NCBI GenBank assembly: GCA_022575985.1
Contig: JAKSXM010000040.1
Coordinates: forward strand, 13,782,001 to 13,846,000
Origin: Anagrus nilaparvatae
Taxonomy: Eukaryota; Arthropoda; Insecta; Hymenoptera; Mymaridae
DNA length: 64,000 nucleotides
Direction: 5' to 3'
Below the pieces are notes generated by a model. It had not been told where the DNA came from. It saw only the letters and a list, made by a program, of their open reading frames with translations, and did no database searches. Of the stretch, positions 11,216 to 23,950 are shown in pieces (within the stretch, counting starts at the first letter, position 1; every line of letters starts with the position of its first letter). Position numbers and translations under genes: made by a program.

Positions 11216-14200
11216 TAAGATGTGGTAAAGTTGGTAAAATGATTTTTACGAGTGAAAGATGTTTAAAAATTTTTTATTTTTAACGACGTTTCGATCGATT
11301 AAGATCCTTTTTAAGCTAAAAAATATAATGAATTTTTTAATAAAAATTATAATAAGTAATTTAATAATATGGACACAAAAAAATTTTTTTTCTCTTACTC
11401 AAATGTTTACAATTTATATTACATATTGAGAATAATGATTCTCTTGGTCAATATTTTGTCAAAAATTAATAAATGAATAAATTTGTGGATGTTTAAAAAG
11501 TATCCTATAAACATGAGAAAATTTTTTAATAAATTATGATAAAAATAGACTGAATTGCATTTATATTATCTTACCACAAGTCATATTATTAGAATATTTT
11601 TAATATTAATAAGTGTAAATTGTTAAAAACAAAAATATCACAGAAAAAATACTGATGTGTAGGTAAATTTTGAACTTAAATATAAATAAATTATAATGAA
11701 ATAATCTTAAAAATTATGAATTTATAAAAAATATGTATAATTGTTGTTTACAATCAACTGTTACTAATTTAAAAATTTTTTGGTAAGTAACAAATATATT
11801 GTGCAATTAGAGCCATCTATTGTATGTGAATATTAATAAGATACTATGATTTATAATCGATATGACTAGAGTATTGTTTTTATTGACATTATTGATAGAA
11901 AAAAAAAATTGAACATGTGATTTATGTAAACACAGAAAAACAGCTGTGATTATGTAAATATTATGTAAATGGTGAAAAAACTATTTTTATGATTTGATTT
12001 TTTTCAGTTTATGAAATATGGAATTGTATGGAGCAAATAGATTTTCAGTATCTTCAATTTTATTTATTGCTGTTGGATGAAGTTTAATGTGTATTCTTTC
12101 AGAAATAGTTCTTTTGTGAAATGATGGTTCTTTGTCCAATATCTTGAAATCCTTGAAATTAAAATTGTGACCAGTGTCAATGTAGTGTTGTGTAACAACT
12201 GGGTACTTTTTAGGTTTTTTGTTGTTAATATTTTCCTCTTTACAGCTAGCATCTACTGAGAAATTATTAAGTTCTTCTTTTCTATAATCAGGATTTTTAT
12301 TAAGAAGTCTTTGACTAATTCTGGTAGGATGTTTTTGTGTAGAAGCTATTTTTTCTTCTTCTTTTTTCTTCTTATTTTTATATGCTGTGATACCACCTTC
12401 ATGTTCATTAATTCTTACCAAGACTTCTCTTTTGCTCTGTCCAATGTAGGTTTTGTCACATTCATCACATTCAAATTTGTATACTACATTAGTCTGAATG
12501 TCTTTTAAAAATTTATCTTTACCTTTAGTTATTATGTTATCCATTTTATTGATTATTTTAGGTATAGTTATGATATTATATTTCCTTAACATTTTAGAGA
12601 TATTATAATACATTCTGCCTACAAGTGGAAGACAAACTTTTCGTAATTTTGATAAAATCCTTTTGTGGTAATCAATTCCCTCATTATCACAGTTATTATT
12701 ATTATTATCAGTGTTTTGAAGCAAGTTATTTCTATATTTGATGGAATTTAGTCTTTTCTTAATATAAAAATCAATAAATTTATTTGGATATTTATTTTGC
12801 AGAAGTAATTCTTTGGCAATAGCTATATTCTCTGAGTGAAAACAGTCATTGGAATGTAAAATGGCTCTGTCAACCAAATTATATATCATTCCTATTTTTT
12901 GTGCTTTTGTGTGATTTGAGTCAAAATTTAAAAAACGATTGGAATGGGAAGGTTTTCTAAACCAATTATATAATAAAGTGTTGTTATTTCTAATTAGCGT
13001 GACATCCAAAAAATTAATACTATTATTAGACTCCAATTCACAAGTAAATTGTAGTCTGTTGTTGTATGAGTTGAAAATATCAATAACATTTTGGATTTTG
13101 TCTACAGGAACGCAAGCTAAGATGTCATCAACATACCTTTTTTAAATTAGAGGTGTAAAATCCAATTGGCTCAGACAATATTCTTCAAGATCGTCTAATA
13201 CTATGTCTGCAAATATTGAGGATATAGGTGATCCCATAGGGTATCCAAAAATCTGTTTATAATACTTATTATTAAACTGTAGAAAGGTATTATCAGTGAA
13301 ATAGTCTATTGCATTATGTATTTCATGGATAGGAATGGTAGAAACTTTCCTTATTTGGTCAAATCTTTTATCTATGCTTAATTTTATTACATTATTAGGC
13401 ACGTTGGTAAAAAGACTACTGGCATCTAAGCTAATAAGGACATAGTCATCTGGTATGTAGATGTTTTTTATATCTTGTATAAAATGGTAGCTGTTTACTA
13501 CATGAGATCTTGGTTTTCTGATACTGGTTTTTAAAAGTTTGTTAAGAAATTGTGCAATAAAATGAGGTGGTGTATTGATTGTTGATAACACTGGTCTCAA
13601 TTTATATTGTACATTACCATTTTCATCATATGTTAATATTAAATCACCAGAAGGGTAAGTTTCTAATTTATGAGTTTTAGCTAAACCACATAAGCGTGCC
13701 ATGACAGTATCAGTTTGTGTTAATTTATGAGGATGATATTTTCTGAAGAAATAGTCATTTTCATTCCAACGTAAAGTAATATTTTGTGTGTTTTTCCTCT
13801 GTTCATCTAATGGATTGTAATCAAGTTTTTTATAGGTAGATTCATCACTGAGTTGTTCATCCATTTTATTTATGTAGTCATGTTCATAAGTAGCAACAGT
13901 GTTGTTTGTTTTATCAGAACTCATGAAAATTATATCTTTGTTCTCCTTAAGAAATTTCTTAGTGTATTGTACATCTAATTCAATGTCATCATTATTCATA
14001 TGCTGTTTATCATATTCTATCAGAAATAGTTCTTTTGTGAAATGATGGTTCTTTGTCCAATATCTTGAAATCCTTGAAATTAAAATTGTGACCATTGTCA
14101 ATGTAGTGTTGTGTAACAACTGGGTACTTTTTAGGTTTTTTGTTGTTAATATTTTCCTCTTTACAGCTAGCATCTACTGAGAAATTATTAAGTTCTTCTT

Positions 14201-15283
14201 TTCTATAATCAGAATTTTTATTAAGAAGTCTTTGACTAATTCTGGTAGGATGTTTTTGTGTAGAAGCTATTTTTTCTTCTTCTTTTTTCTTCTCACAATT
14301 TTAGTTTCAAGGATTTCAAGATATTGGACAAAGAACCATCATTTCACAAAAGAACTATTTCTGAAAGAATACACATTAAACTTCATCCAACAGCAATAAA
14401 TAAAATTGAAGATACTGAAAATCTATTTGCTCCATACAATTCCATATTTCATAAACTGAAAAAAATCAAATCATAAAAATAGTTTTTTCACCATTTACAT
14501 AATATTTACATAATCACAGCTGTTTTTCTGTGTTTACATAAATCACATGTTCAATTTTTTTTTCTATCAATAATGTCGATAAAAACAATACTCTAGTCAT
14601 ATCGATTATAAATCATAGTATCTTATTAATATTCACATACAATAGATGGCTCTAATCGCACAATATATTTGTTACTTACCAAAAAATTTTTAAATTAGTA
14701 ACAGTTGATTGTAAACAACAATCATACATATTTTTTATAAATTCATAATTTTTAAGATTATTTCATTATAATTTATTTATATTTAAGTTCAAAATTTACC
14801 TTCACATCAGTATTTTTTTGTGATACTTTAGTTTTTAACAATTTACACTTATTAATATTAAAAATATTCTAATAATATGACTTGTGGTAAGATAATATAA
14901 ATGCAATTCAGTCTATTTTTATCATAATTTATTAAAAAATTTTCTCATGTTTATAGGATACTTTTTAAACATCCACAAATTTATTTATTTATTAATTTTT
15001 GACAAAATATTGACCAAGAGAATCATTATTCTCAATATGTAATATAAATTGTAAACATTTGAGTAAGAGAAAAAAATTTTTTTTGTGTCCATATTATTAA
15101 ATTACTTATTATAATTTTTATTAAAAAATTCATTATATTTTTTAGCTTGAAAAGGATCTTAATCGATCGAAACGTCGTTAAAAATAAAAAATTTTTAAAC
15201 ATCTTTCACTCGTAAAAATCATTTTACCAACTTTACCACATCTTATCAATACTTTACAACGAGTAATAACTTCTTAATAACTT
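11216..15283 (-). mobile_element. Penelope-like element with inverted and direct terminal copies
   Basis: A 4.07-kb insertion flanked by the 14-bp duplication. Coding runs on the minus strand. The last ~950 bp of the element (11216-12168) recurs in inverted orientation at 14296-15283. A segment of about 275 bp (roughly 12099-12374) recurs directly at 14020-14295. This mixture of direct and inverted pseudo-LTRs is characteristic of Penelope elements. A terminal CCACATCTTA-type end lies at both edges. Degenerate hammerhead-like cores sit in both arms (11282-11316 and 15147-15179): a GATC/GATC stem next to CGAAACGTCG, but without a good CUGAUGA. Confidence 0.88.
11987..14020 (-). pseudogene. Penelope reverse transcriptase plus GIY-YIG endonuclease
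   Basis: Read on the minus strand. The RT has motif A LISLDASSLFTNVP (about 13400-13443), motif B GYPMGSPISSIFAD (about 13210-13250) and motif C YVDD (about 13124-13135). The endonuclease follows as VYKFECDECDKTYIGQSKRE (about 12430-12490), the GIY-YIG variant with its Cys-rich linker. Family role: target-primed reverse transcription. The frame is single and open except for one TAA at 13142-13144, between motifs B and C. The 5' part of the protein is missing: coding begins at the direct-repeat junction near 14020. The long open frame upstream of that point is only the shadow of the repeated GIY-YIG region. One nonsense codon suggests recent death of a 5'-truncated copy. Confidence 0.88.
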
Positions 15284-15297
15284 ATTGTTCTTAATGA
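15284..15297. repeat. 14-bp target site duplication, right copy
   Basis: Exact second copy of ATTGTTCTTAATGA, matching 11202-11215, immediately outside the inverted terminal arm of the Penelope element. Confidence 0.85.
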
Positions 15298-16567
15298 GTT
15301 GCAAAAATTGATTTTAAATATAAACAATTGCGTTGCAATAACAACAATGTTGTCTAAGAAAATCGGAGCTGTAACAATATTATTAAAAAAAAAGCTATTA
15401 ATGCTATTTATTCTCCGTGTTTTAACCACAGCTTAAATTTATCAATATCAAGATCATCAAATGTTGATGCAGTTAGAAATGCAGTTGATATAATGAAAGA
15501 AACAATAATTTTTTTGAAGTCATCTTCAAAAATATCTGATCCAGTAAAAAAAATTCTTGGGCATAATCTTAAAGGTCCATGTGAAACTAGATGGGTTGAA
15601 CGTCATGAAGGAGTACTGCGGTTTAGAGAATCTCTCCCTAAAATTATAGAAATTTTAAAATTTATATCAACTTGGAAAGATGCCGCTACAAGGGTGAAAG
15701 CTATAGGGCTGAAAGATAGTTTACAAAAAAGTGAAATTTTATTAGCAATCGTGTGTTTATCTGCTACTTTAAGTGGCACAGAGCAGGCGTTGATTTTTTT
15801 TTCAAAGAGTTCGAACTGATTTAAAATCTGCTATAGATATGTTTGAAGATACTCTGAAGAAATTAAATAGGCGACGGGAAAAATCTGATAAACATTTTGC
15901 AACTCTCTTTCAAGAAGCAGATGGTATTGCTAAAGAAATAGATATTGAAATACTAGTCTCCAGAAGAAGTAAAAAACAAAAACATAGAGAAAATTATGAA
16001 GCTCATGATGCTATTACTTTTTATAGAAGATCCTTATATATACCACTTTTAGATAACGTGATTGAGGATATAAGAACCCGTTTTTTAAAAGAAACATTAG
16101 AATTATATAATTTAGCAATTCTATTTCCTCAATCACCTAAAAAAGATTTAAACATAGAATCCGTAACTTACCTTACTAAAAAATATTGTCATTTTATGAA
16201 TATGGAAGCCAAAATATTTAAAATAAAATTAAAACAAGAATTAGAATCATGGTATCTAAAATGGGACCGAGAGCCAAATGTTGGACCTAGATCTGCTATT
16301 GATCTACTTAGCAACTGTGATGAAGATTTATTTCCAGTTATTAATATTCTTTTGAGGTTATTAGTAACCTTACCGATTTCCAATGCTACGGCGGAAAAAA
16401 CATTTTCATGTTTAAGAAGACTTGACACTTGGCTTCGAAATAATATGAATGAAGATCGTCTAACTGGCTTAGCCCTTATGAATATACATAAAAATACAAT
16501 AATTAATAGAGAAGCTTTAATAGATAAATATGCAATAAAAAGAAATTATCGACTAGATTTTTTATAA
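15298..16567 (+). pseudogene. hAT transposase, C-terminal half
   Basis: Continues the exon interrupted at 11201. FNHSLNLSIS (near 15420) and ETRWVERHEG (near 15583) match the conserved H-x-L-N and R-W positions of hAT transposases. PISNATAEKTFSCLRRLDTW (from about 16374) followed by RNNMNEDRLTGLALMNIH is the hAT C-terminal dimerisation domain, ending naturally at 16567. A frameshift lies in the T-run near 15798-15806, where the frame shifts by one into RTDLKSAIDMFEDTLKK. Together with the lesions in the first half this is a dead copy. No terminal inverted repeats were identified after the stop. Confidence 0.87.
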
Positions 16568-17290
16568 AAATAAAAACTTATACACCATGCACTTAATTTT
16601 AATAATATTTAGTTACTGATGAGGTATCTACTTTTTTTTAAGCAAATTTAATTATTTAATTTTTGCTGATTTGTGGGATGCAAATAAAATAAAATTAAAA
16701 TTTTTGACAGAAAATAATTCAATAAACAAAATTTTGAAGAAGGAGAAAAACAAAAGCAACTATCAAAGGGCCGTTTTCTATTTGTTGTCATACAATTTTC
16801 AAACAAGACGGATTTTTTGTAACTTCTGCGTAACATGTCCTCAAAATCATATAAAGGGCATTATCAGGTGGTTTATTTTTTCTTTTCAACTTCCTACTTC
16901 CACAACTATACACATTGACTAAAATTGTGTTAATACTAGTAAGTGAATTTCCTTAGTACTTGATGAAGCAGCTTGTTTTTTTGAAAAAAGACATTGCCAC
17001 GTGTTAAAGGCAGGGGAGAATTTTTTGATTTCTCTCAGTTCAAATTTTATTTTTATTCAAGTAAGTCAAACTTTTGGTTTAATTTCATAGGTTATATATG
17101 AATATTAAGTATGATTTTCGTACTAATGAAGTTTGGTCAAATTTAAGAAAGCTTAAATAATACATTTTTGTATAATTTTTTCGTAATTTCTATAATTTCA
17201 ATTTTAATTATATTTCTTAATTTACAATTTTCATTTTTTCTAAATTTAAAATCAAAGTTTCAATAAAAAAATCGTTTTGATCAATAGAAA
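16568..17290. other. Spacer 3' of hAT
   Basis: AT-rich DNA likely including the hAT 3' flank. No ORF, repeat or RNA signature convincing enough to name. Confidence 0.4.
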
Positions 17291-17472
17291 ATGACCAGGT
17301 ACGTTAATTCAAAGAGATATAGATTATATCCACGTATCAAAATGTGTGTTTATAGTTGGCTATTAATATTTTACGATTTGCAGTGTAACATGATTTTCTT
17401 ATTAAGTAACAGAAACAGAAGTATATGCGTTACAGGGAGTTGGGGTCGGAGACCCCTTCCAATTTTTGCTAG
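17291..17472 (+). mobile_element. Helitron-like 3' terminus
   Basis: A GC-rich hairpin GGGGTCGGAGACCCC (17442-17456) is followed 12 nt later by CTAG with T after it (17469-17473). A short 3' hairpin then CTRR, inserted 5' of a T, is the signature end of Helitrons. The same tail (CCAATTTTTGCTAG versus CCAACTTTTGCTAG) occurs at 57762-57773. The 5' end is not located; sequence upstream to about 17291 is assigned only provisionally. Confidence 0.6.
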
Positions 17473-18349
17473 TATAAATATATTATTCAGTAGACAAATA
17501 TTTTTCACTTTTAATTATACAGAAGCGTAACTTGGCTCATAAAATATTGGATGCGTATATTTCTTTATTAAACGTATATATAGGATGTTTAGATTATTGA
17601 ATGATTAACAAGAAATTTATTTTGAGAGAATCTGAGATTTGTCTATTTGAGCATATGTACATTCTGAATACTACTGAACACACTATATGAACTAACGTTA
17701 GAAAAGGGCACTCACAAAGTGGGTTTCTATAAGCTAACTACTTTGTTCGTAGAAGGCAGCACTTCTTTATAGGAACATTTCAAATTACTCTAACAAATAT
17801 CAATAATATATTATACAATAGAATTTTAATATTTAATCTAACTTATTTGAATCATAAAATTTTTATTAGTATATTCAAAAATTTTATTTTTATTTTTACA
17901 TGTTTTTGCAATGTAATCATTCTAATAAAAAAAATATCCCTGTCTTTTGAATACTTTTACGTGTTGTTATACTTTTCAATGAAGACATTGCATTAGTTTA
18001 TTAAATTATTCAAATCTTGTTGTAAATTGTATAATATTGAGTGAACAAAGAGTGAGAGAAAAAGGGGGGGGGGAAGTTCGCAGTGTGCGCGTCAACTCAG
18101 GTTGACGAGATACAAGAGTCAGTGAATCTTGCCGGGCAAACCATTTGGCATCAACATATATAATTATAAATATGTATTTTAAACATAATTATTTGTTGGC
18201 TTTATTATTTAACAACCTCATAATTAAAAACTATCAAACTACAATAAACATCAATGTGAGTTAGTGTATATTTTTATGAAATGAGATATAATTTTAAAAT
18301 GTAAAGATATTTACGTCAATTGTTTAAATTACATTGACAATTCTTTCTT
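17473..18349. other. AT-rich spacer with a GTGCGCGTC island
   Basis: Mostly featureless. A GC-richer island at 18052-18150 (poly-G run, GTGTGCGCGTCAACTCAGG) resembles islands at 41820-41900 and 52320-52440 in layout: a GC-rich burst, then GGCAT, then AT-rich sequence. It may be part of a dispersed repeat or LTR. Confidence 0.35.
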
Positions 18350-19436
18350 TTTTTTTTAGATCCAAATCTAAAAATCTTATATATATTAAAATGAAATAAT
18401 TGAAAAAATTGACTATTTTTGATTTTATTGGACACGCATGTATGAAGAATTGTACGGACGAAAATATATGAAAGTGGTTTTAAAGTAATCTTTAAAGAAA
18501 TATCTCCAGACCTTTTTTTAATTTTTAAAAAATATTTAAATGATTTCGAGAAATCAATATCAGAAGCTAGTGGTCGAAAACGCAAAATGATTTCATTTTT
18601 TTTTCACTAAAACTGATTTTTCTCAGGATCTAAGAGGTTTCATTAAAGAGAAATATCAAAAAAAACGACTTAGAGTCTAATTTTTTGAATTTTTTATTTT
18701 TTCATATTTAGGACAGTTCATATCCATCTTTTATATGATTTTATATACTTAAATTTAAAAATTTAAATGCTACCGTTGCATAAAAATATATAAAATTAAA
18801 AAAATATTTAAATGCAATTATTGCATACAAATATTTGAAATTCCAACTTTTCTATAAAACAGGAGACTGTTAAAAAAAAATTTTAAATGGTGTATTTTTT
18901 CTGGTAAAGTCAATAAAAAAATTTCAATGTTATAATTGCATAAAAAAATTTAAAATTACAATTTTCATATAAAACAAGACAAATACAAAAAAAAATTTTA
19001 ATGCAATCATTGCATAAAAATTTTTGATATTACAAAAATATTTCAATGCAATCATTGCATAAAAATGTATGAAATTCCAACTTTTCTATAAAACAGGAGA
19101 CTATTAGAACAAAATTTATAATGGCGTATAGTTTCTGCTAAAGTCATTAAAAAAATTTCAAAGTTATCATTGCATAAAAAAATTTAAGAATACAATTTTC
19201 ATACAAAACAAGACAAATACAAAAAAAAATTTAAATGCAATCATTGCATTAAAATTTTTGAAATTACAACATTTCTATAAAACAAGAGACTATTAGAAAA
19301 AAATTTATAATGGCGTATAGTTTCTGGTAAAGTCAATAAAAAAATTGCAATGCTATCGTTACATAAAAATATTTAAAATTACAATTTTTGTATAAAACAG
19401 GAGACTATTAGAAAAAAATTTTGGAATGGCGTATAT
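18350..19436. mobile_element. Outer satellite-bearing element, left part
   Basis: 18350-18760 is an inverted copy of 23930-24610, lacking about 280 bp. 18760-19436 is a tandem array of ~115-bp units with ATGCAATCATTGCATAAAAA and AAAACAGGAGACTATTAGAA, the complement of the array at 21950-23950. The array stops inside a unit at GGCGTATA, where a LINE tail begins, and resumes at 26722. This is therefore the left part of an element that ends at 28388. Confidence 0.7.
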
Positions 19437-19660
19437 TTATTTATTTGAGAAAAAATTTTGCGCAAGCAATGCCAATGCGCATTTGAATACAATTTTAGAA
19501 AAGTACATAATACATAGTATAATAATTTTTATAACAATATTAATAAAATAATATAATAAGAACAAAAAATATTTCTATATAAGTAGTACAATAAAATTAC
19601 AATAAAATTTTCATAACAAAGAAAAGAATTTAATATATAATATATAATTGCAATATATAT
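19437..19660 (-). mobile_element. 3' UTR end of CR1-like LINE copy 1
   Basis: TTTATTTATTTGAGAAAAAA then TTTGCGCAAGCAATGCCAATGCGC matches the LINE 3' end at 54940-54990 (TTGGCGCAGGCATGGCCAATGCGC). The (AAAT)n tail, read on the minus strand, abuts the satellite. The sequence reaches AATATATAATTGCAA, which recurs at 24626-24640 where the rest of the same LINE begins. A 5-kb element separates the two. Confidence 0.7.
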
Positions 19661-20159
19661 AATTATAATAATATATAATTATAATAATATAATAGCTGAT
19701 TGGCCTCGCGATGCTCGGCTTAACCAAATAAAAACTCTTGTGCATTAATTTTTTTATATTTTAATCATATGTAGTTAATTATAATAAATTTAATCATACG
19801 TGATTAAAATTCAATTTAATTTTATTTAAAAATGAATGAGAACAAAATTAATTTTATACTTCTAAAATTAACAAAAAAAATTTATAATTCATATTAAGAA
19901 AAAGTTACATGATTATTTATAAATATTTATAACTAATGAGGTATATTTTATAACATAAATAATTATTGATAATAAATAATAATTGAAAATAAAATATAGT
20001 AATGTGCAGTTTTTTTAACAAAATTTTCAGTTTTTTTCAAACTGTAGACAATCAATATTTGAATATTTTCAATTTTCATTTATACATCACAACTGATATT
20101 GTAGACAATCAACATGAATATGACTATAGAATGAAATTTTCATAATTTTTTATTGTTCA

Positions 20160-21600
20160 TAAATAGGACAGGCGATATGCATTTCACTCTATGGTGAAAT
20201 TTTTTTAGCTTTTTCATAAATAAAACAGCCAGCAATATAGATTGAAAATTTTGAATTTTTTTCATAATGTAGAAAGCCAATATGAATTTTACTATAGAGT
20301 GAAATTTTTATAATTTTTTATTTTTCAATTAATAGTACAGCCGATATCCATTTTACTTTATAGTGAAATTTTTTGGGTTTTTTCTTATATAAAACAGTCA
20401 ACAATATAGATTGAATTTTTTTCAGTTTTTTCAAATTGTAGACAATCAATATGAATTTTACTATAGAGTGAAACTTTTATAATATTTTTTATAAACTTTT
20501 ATAATTTTTATAATGTTTTCATAAATAGGACAGCCGATATCCATTATACTCTATATATGGTTAAATTTTTGAGTTTTTTCATATATAAAACAACTAACAT
20601 TATAGATTGAAATTTTTGCTGTTTTTTTATATTGCAGAGAATCAATATTAATTTTACTCTAGAGTGAAACATTTATGATTTTGGTTCCTCATAGAGGACC
20701 CATTGTTTTAGGTGAAATTTTTATTTCTGATTTTTTGACATATACGCACGTTTTGAGACCTCAGGATTCTAAAAAACCAGTTTTAAAAAAAATTTTAAAA
20801 AATGTATGTATGTATGTAGCACTTTCACCGGTGATATTTCACAACCAGTATGACATTAGACCTATTTTTTTTATAAAATTTTGTTCACCAAAAAATCTCC
20901 AGGTATTTTTTTTTTTTTTTTTTAATTTGGATGTAATACCTCATTTTTTTCCATGCAAGTAAATTTTTGTAGTATTTTTATATTGTAAACAGCCAATATG
21001 AACTTTACTATACAATTAAATTTAAAAAATTTTTTTTTTTTTATTCTTAGGACTGCCGATATCTATCTTATTTCATAATGAAATTTTTTGAGTTTTTTCA
21101 TATATAAATAGCCGACAATATAGATGGTAAATTTTTTAGTTTTTTCATATTGTAAACCGCCAATATGAATTTTACTATACAGTTAAATATTTGTAATTTT
21201 TTTTTCATTCTTAGGACTGCCGATATCTATATTATTACATCGTGAAATTTTTTTAATTTTTTATATATAAAATAGCCAGAAATATAGATTGAAATTTTTG
21301 TAGTTTTTTCATATTGTAAACAGCTAATATGAATTTTACTATACAGCTAAATTAAAAAAATTTTTATTTTTTTCATTCTTAAGACTGCCGATAACTATCT
21401 TATTTCATAGTGAAATTTTTTGAGTTTTTTCATATATCAAATAGCCGACAATATAGATTGAAATTTTTGTAGTTTTTTCATATTGTAAGCCGTCAATATG
21501 AATTTTACTATATAGTTAAATTCTTAAAATTTTTCTTTTTTTCTATTATTCTTATGACTGCCGATGTCTATATTATTTCATATTCAAATTTTTGAGTCAT
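20160..21600. repeat. ~167-bp satellite array
   Basis: Units share ATGAATTTTACTATAGAGTG (near 20285, 20452, 21000, 21165, 21330 and 21495), then GACTGCCGATATCTAT or GGACAGCCGATATCCAT, then TTTTTTCATATATAAAACAG. Spacing is about 165-170 bp. 20675-20962 interrupts the rhythm with a less repetitive stretch. A short inverted portion of the same array lies at 27840-27930. Confidence 0.8.
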
Positions 21601-21949
21601 TTCATATATAAAACAAAAGAGCTTCGGTGCAAATTACTCCTTGGAAAAAATGCTATAGAGTTGACGCTTTTTTTTTAATTTTAGCTCACGACACAGACTT
21701 ACAACTGTTTAAAGCTAAGAAGTACAAAATTTAAATACTCAAAAATTGGTCATTTTCATCACTTCATATCTTAAAATGGTTTGTATTAAAATATAAAAAC
21801 CAAAATGCTTTGTTTTTATTAAACGCTTTTGTAATAAATGTATTCATTAAAAAGAAATAGTAAAAAAAAGACTTAGAGTCCGTTTTATTAAGTTATTGGT
21901 TTTATTCATTAAAATAATAGTATTGAATTTAGCAGAAACTATACTTCAC

Positions 21950-23950
21950 TTTAATTTTTTTTTCTAAAACAATCCTGTTTTATAGAAATGTTGTAATTTA
22001 AATTGTTTTTATGCAATAATAGCATTAAATTATTAGTATTGAACTTAGCAAAATATACCCAACTTAAATGTTTTCGAATATTGTCTGGTTTTATAGAAAT
22101 CTTGTAATTTCAAATATTTTTATGCAATGATAGCATTGAAAAATATATATTAAATTTAGAAAAATATACCCCGCTTTCAATTGTTTCGAATAATAGCCTG
22201 TTTTTTAGAACAGTTGTAATTTCAATTGCATTGAAATATTAGTAACTAATTTAGCAGAAACTATACCTCACTTTAGTTTTATTTCGAAAAGTGTCCTTTT
22301 TTATAGAAAAGTTGTAATTTCAATCGTTTTTATGCAATAATAGTATTGATATATTATAGTATTAAATTTATCAAAATATACCCAACTTAAATGTTTTTGA
22401 ATTCCGTCGTGTTTTATAGAAATGTTGTAATTTCAAATGTTTTTATGCAATGATAAGCATTGAAATATCAGTATTGAATTTATCAAAATATACCCAACTT
22501 AAATTTTTTCGAATATTGTCCTGTTTTATAGAAATCTTGTAATTTCAAATATTTTTTTGCAATTATAGCATTGAAATATTAGTATTGAATTTAACAGAAA
22601 TTATACCCCTCTTTAATATATTTTTCGTTAACAGCTTAAAAAGATTAACCCCTTATTGATGGCCCACAATTTGAAAAACATCTAAAAATTTTAATATATA
22701 TTGTCGGGTGTATTATAGCAGAAACTATACGCTATTCTATATTTTTTTCGAATAGTGTCCTTTTTTCAATGAAAGTTGGAATTTCAAATATTATTATGCA
22801 ATGATTGCATTGAAATATTTTTATTGACTTTAGCAGAAACTATACGTCATTCTAAATCTTTTTCTAATAGTGTCCTGTTTTATATTAAAGTTGAAACTTA
22901 AAATATTTTTTTGCAGTGATAGCATTGAAAAATTGTTATTGACTTTAGCAGAAACTATACGCCATTCTAAATTTTTTTCGATTAGTCGTCCTGTTTTATA
23001 TAAAAGTTGTAATTTCAAATATTTTTATGCAATGATTGCATTGAAATATTTTTATTGACTTTAGCAGACACCATACGCTATTCTATATTTTTTTCGATTA
23101 GTGTCCTTTTTTAAATGAAAGTTGGAATTTCAAATATTTTTATGCAATGATTGCTTTGAAATATTTTTATTGACTTTAGCAGAGACTATACGCCATTCTA
23201 AATTTTTTTCGATTAGTCGTCCTGTTTTATATAAAAGTTGTAATTTCAAATATTTTTGTGGAATGATTGCATTGAAATATTTTTATTGTCTTTAGCAGAG
23301 ACTATACATCATTTTATATTTTTTTCTAATAGTGTCCTGTTTTATATAAAAGTTGCAACTTAAAATATTTTTTTGCAATGATAGCATTGAAAAATTTTTA
23401 TTGACTTTAGCAGAAACTATACGCCATTCTAAATTGTTTTTTAATAGTCTCCTATTTTATAGAAAAGTTACAACTTAAAATATTTTTGTGTAATAATTGC
23501 ATTGAAATATTTTTATTGACTTTAGCAGAGACTATATGCCATTCTAAATTTTTTTCGATTAGTCGTCCTGTTTTATATAAGAATTGTAATTTTAAATATT
23601 TTTATGCAATGATTGCATTGAAATATTTTTATTGACTTTAGCAGACACTATACGCTATTCTACATTTTTTTCGATTAGTGTCCTTTTTTAAATGAAAGTT
23701 GGAATTTCAAATATTCTTATGCAATTATTGCATTGAAATATTTTTATTGACTTTAGCAGAAACTATACATCATTTTATATTTTTTTCTAGTTTTATAAGA
23801 AAATTGTATTTTTTTATTGACTTTACCAGAAACTATACGCCATTATAAATTTTTTTCTAACTGTCTCTTGTTTAATAGAAAAGTTGGAATTTCAAATATT
23901 TTTATACAATGATTGCATTTAAATATATTTTTATGCAATGGTAGCATTTA
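21950..23950. repeat. ~115-bp satellite array with a palindromic core
   Basis: At least 15 units, each with TTTAGCAGAAACTATACGCC, then TTTTTTTCGATTAGTCGTCC, TGTTTTATATAAAAGTTG and the palindromic ATGCAATGATTGCAT. TGACTTTAGCAG starts at about 22825, 22940, 23056 and 23170. The complement forms the arrays at 18760-19436 and 26722-27840. Confidence 0.88.

Noticed and set aside
14020..14173. N-terminal extension of the Penelope RT frame (MLAVKRKILTT...)
   Set aside because: It is an out-of-frame reading of the duplicated GIY-YIG region, also present at 12064-12252, not real coding.
18316..18585. 89-codon frame similar to the one at 24381-24647, as a conserved protein pair
   Set aside because: Both are the two arms of an inverted repeat; similarity is at DNA level and the frame has no domain or initiation context.
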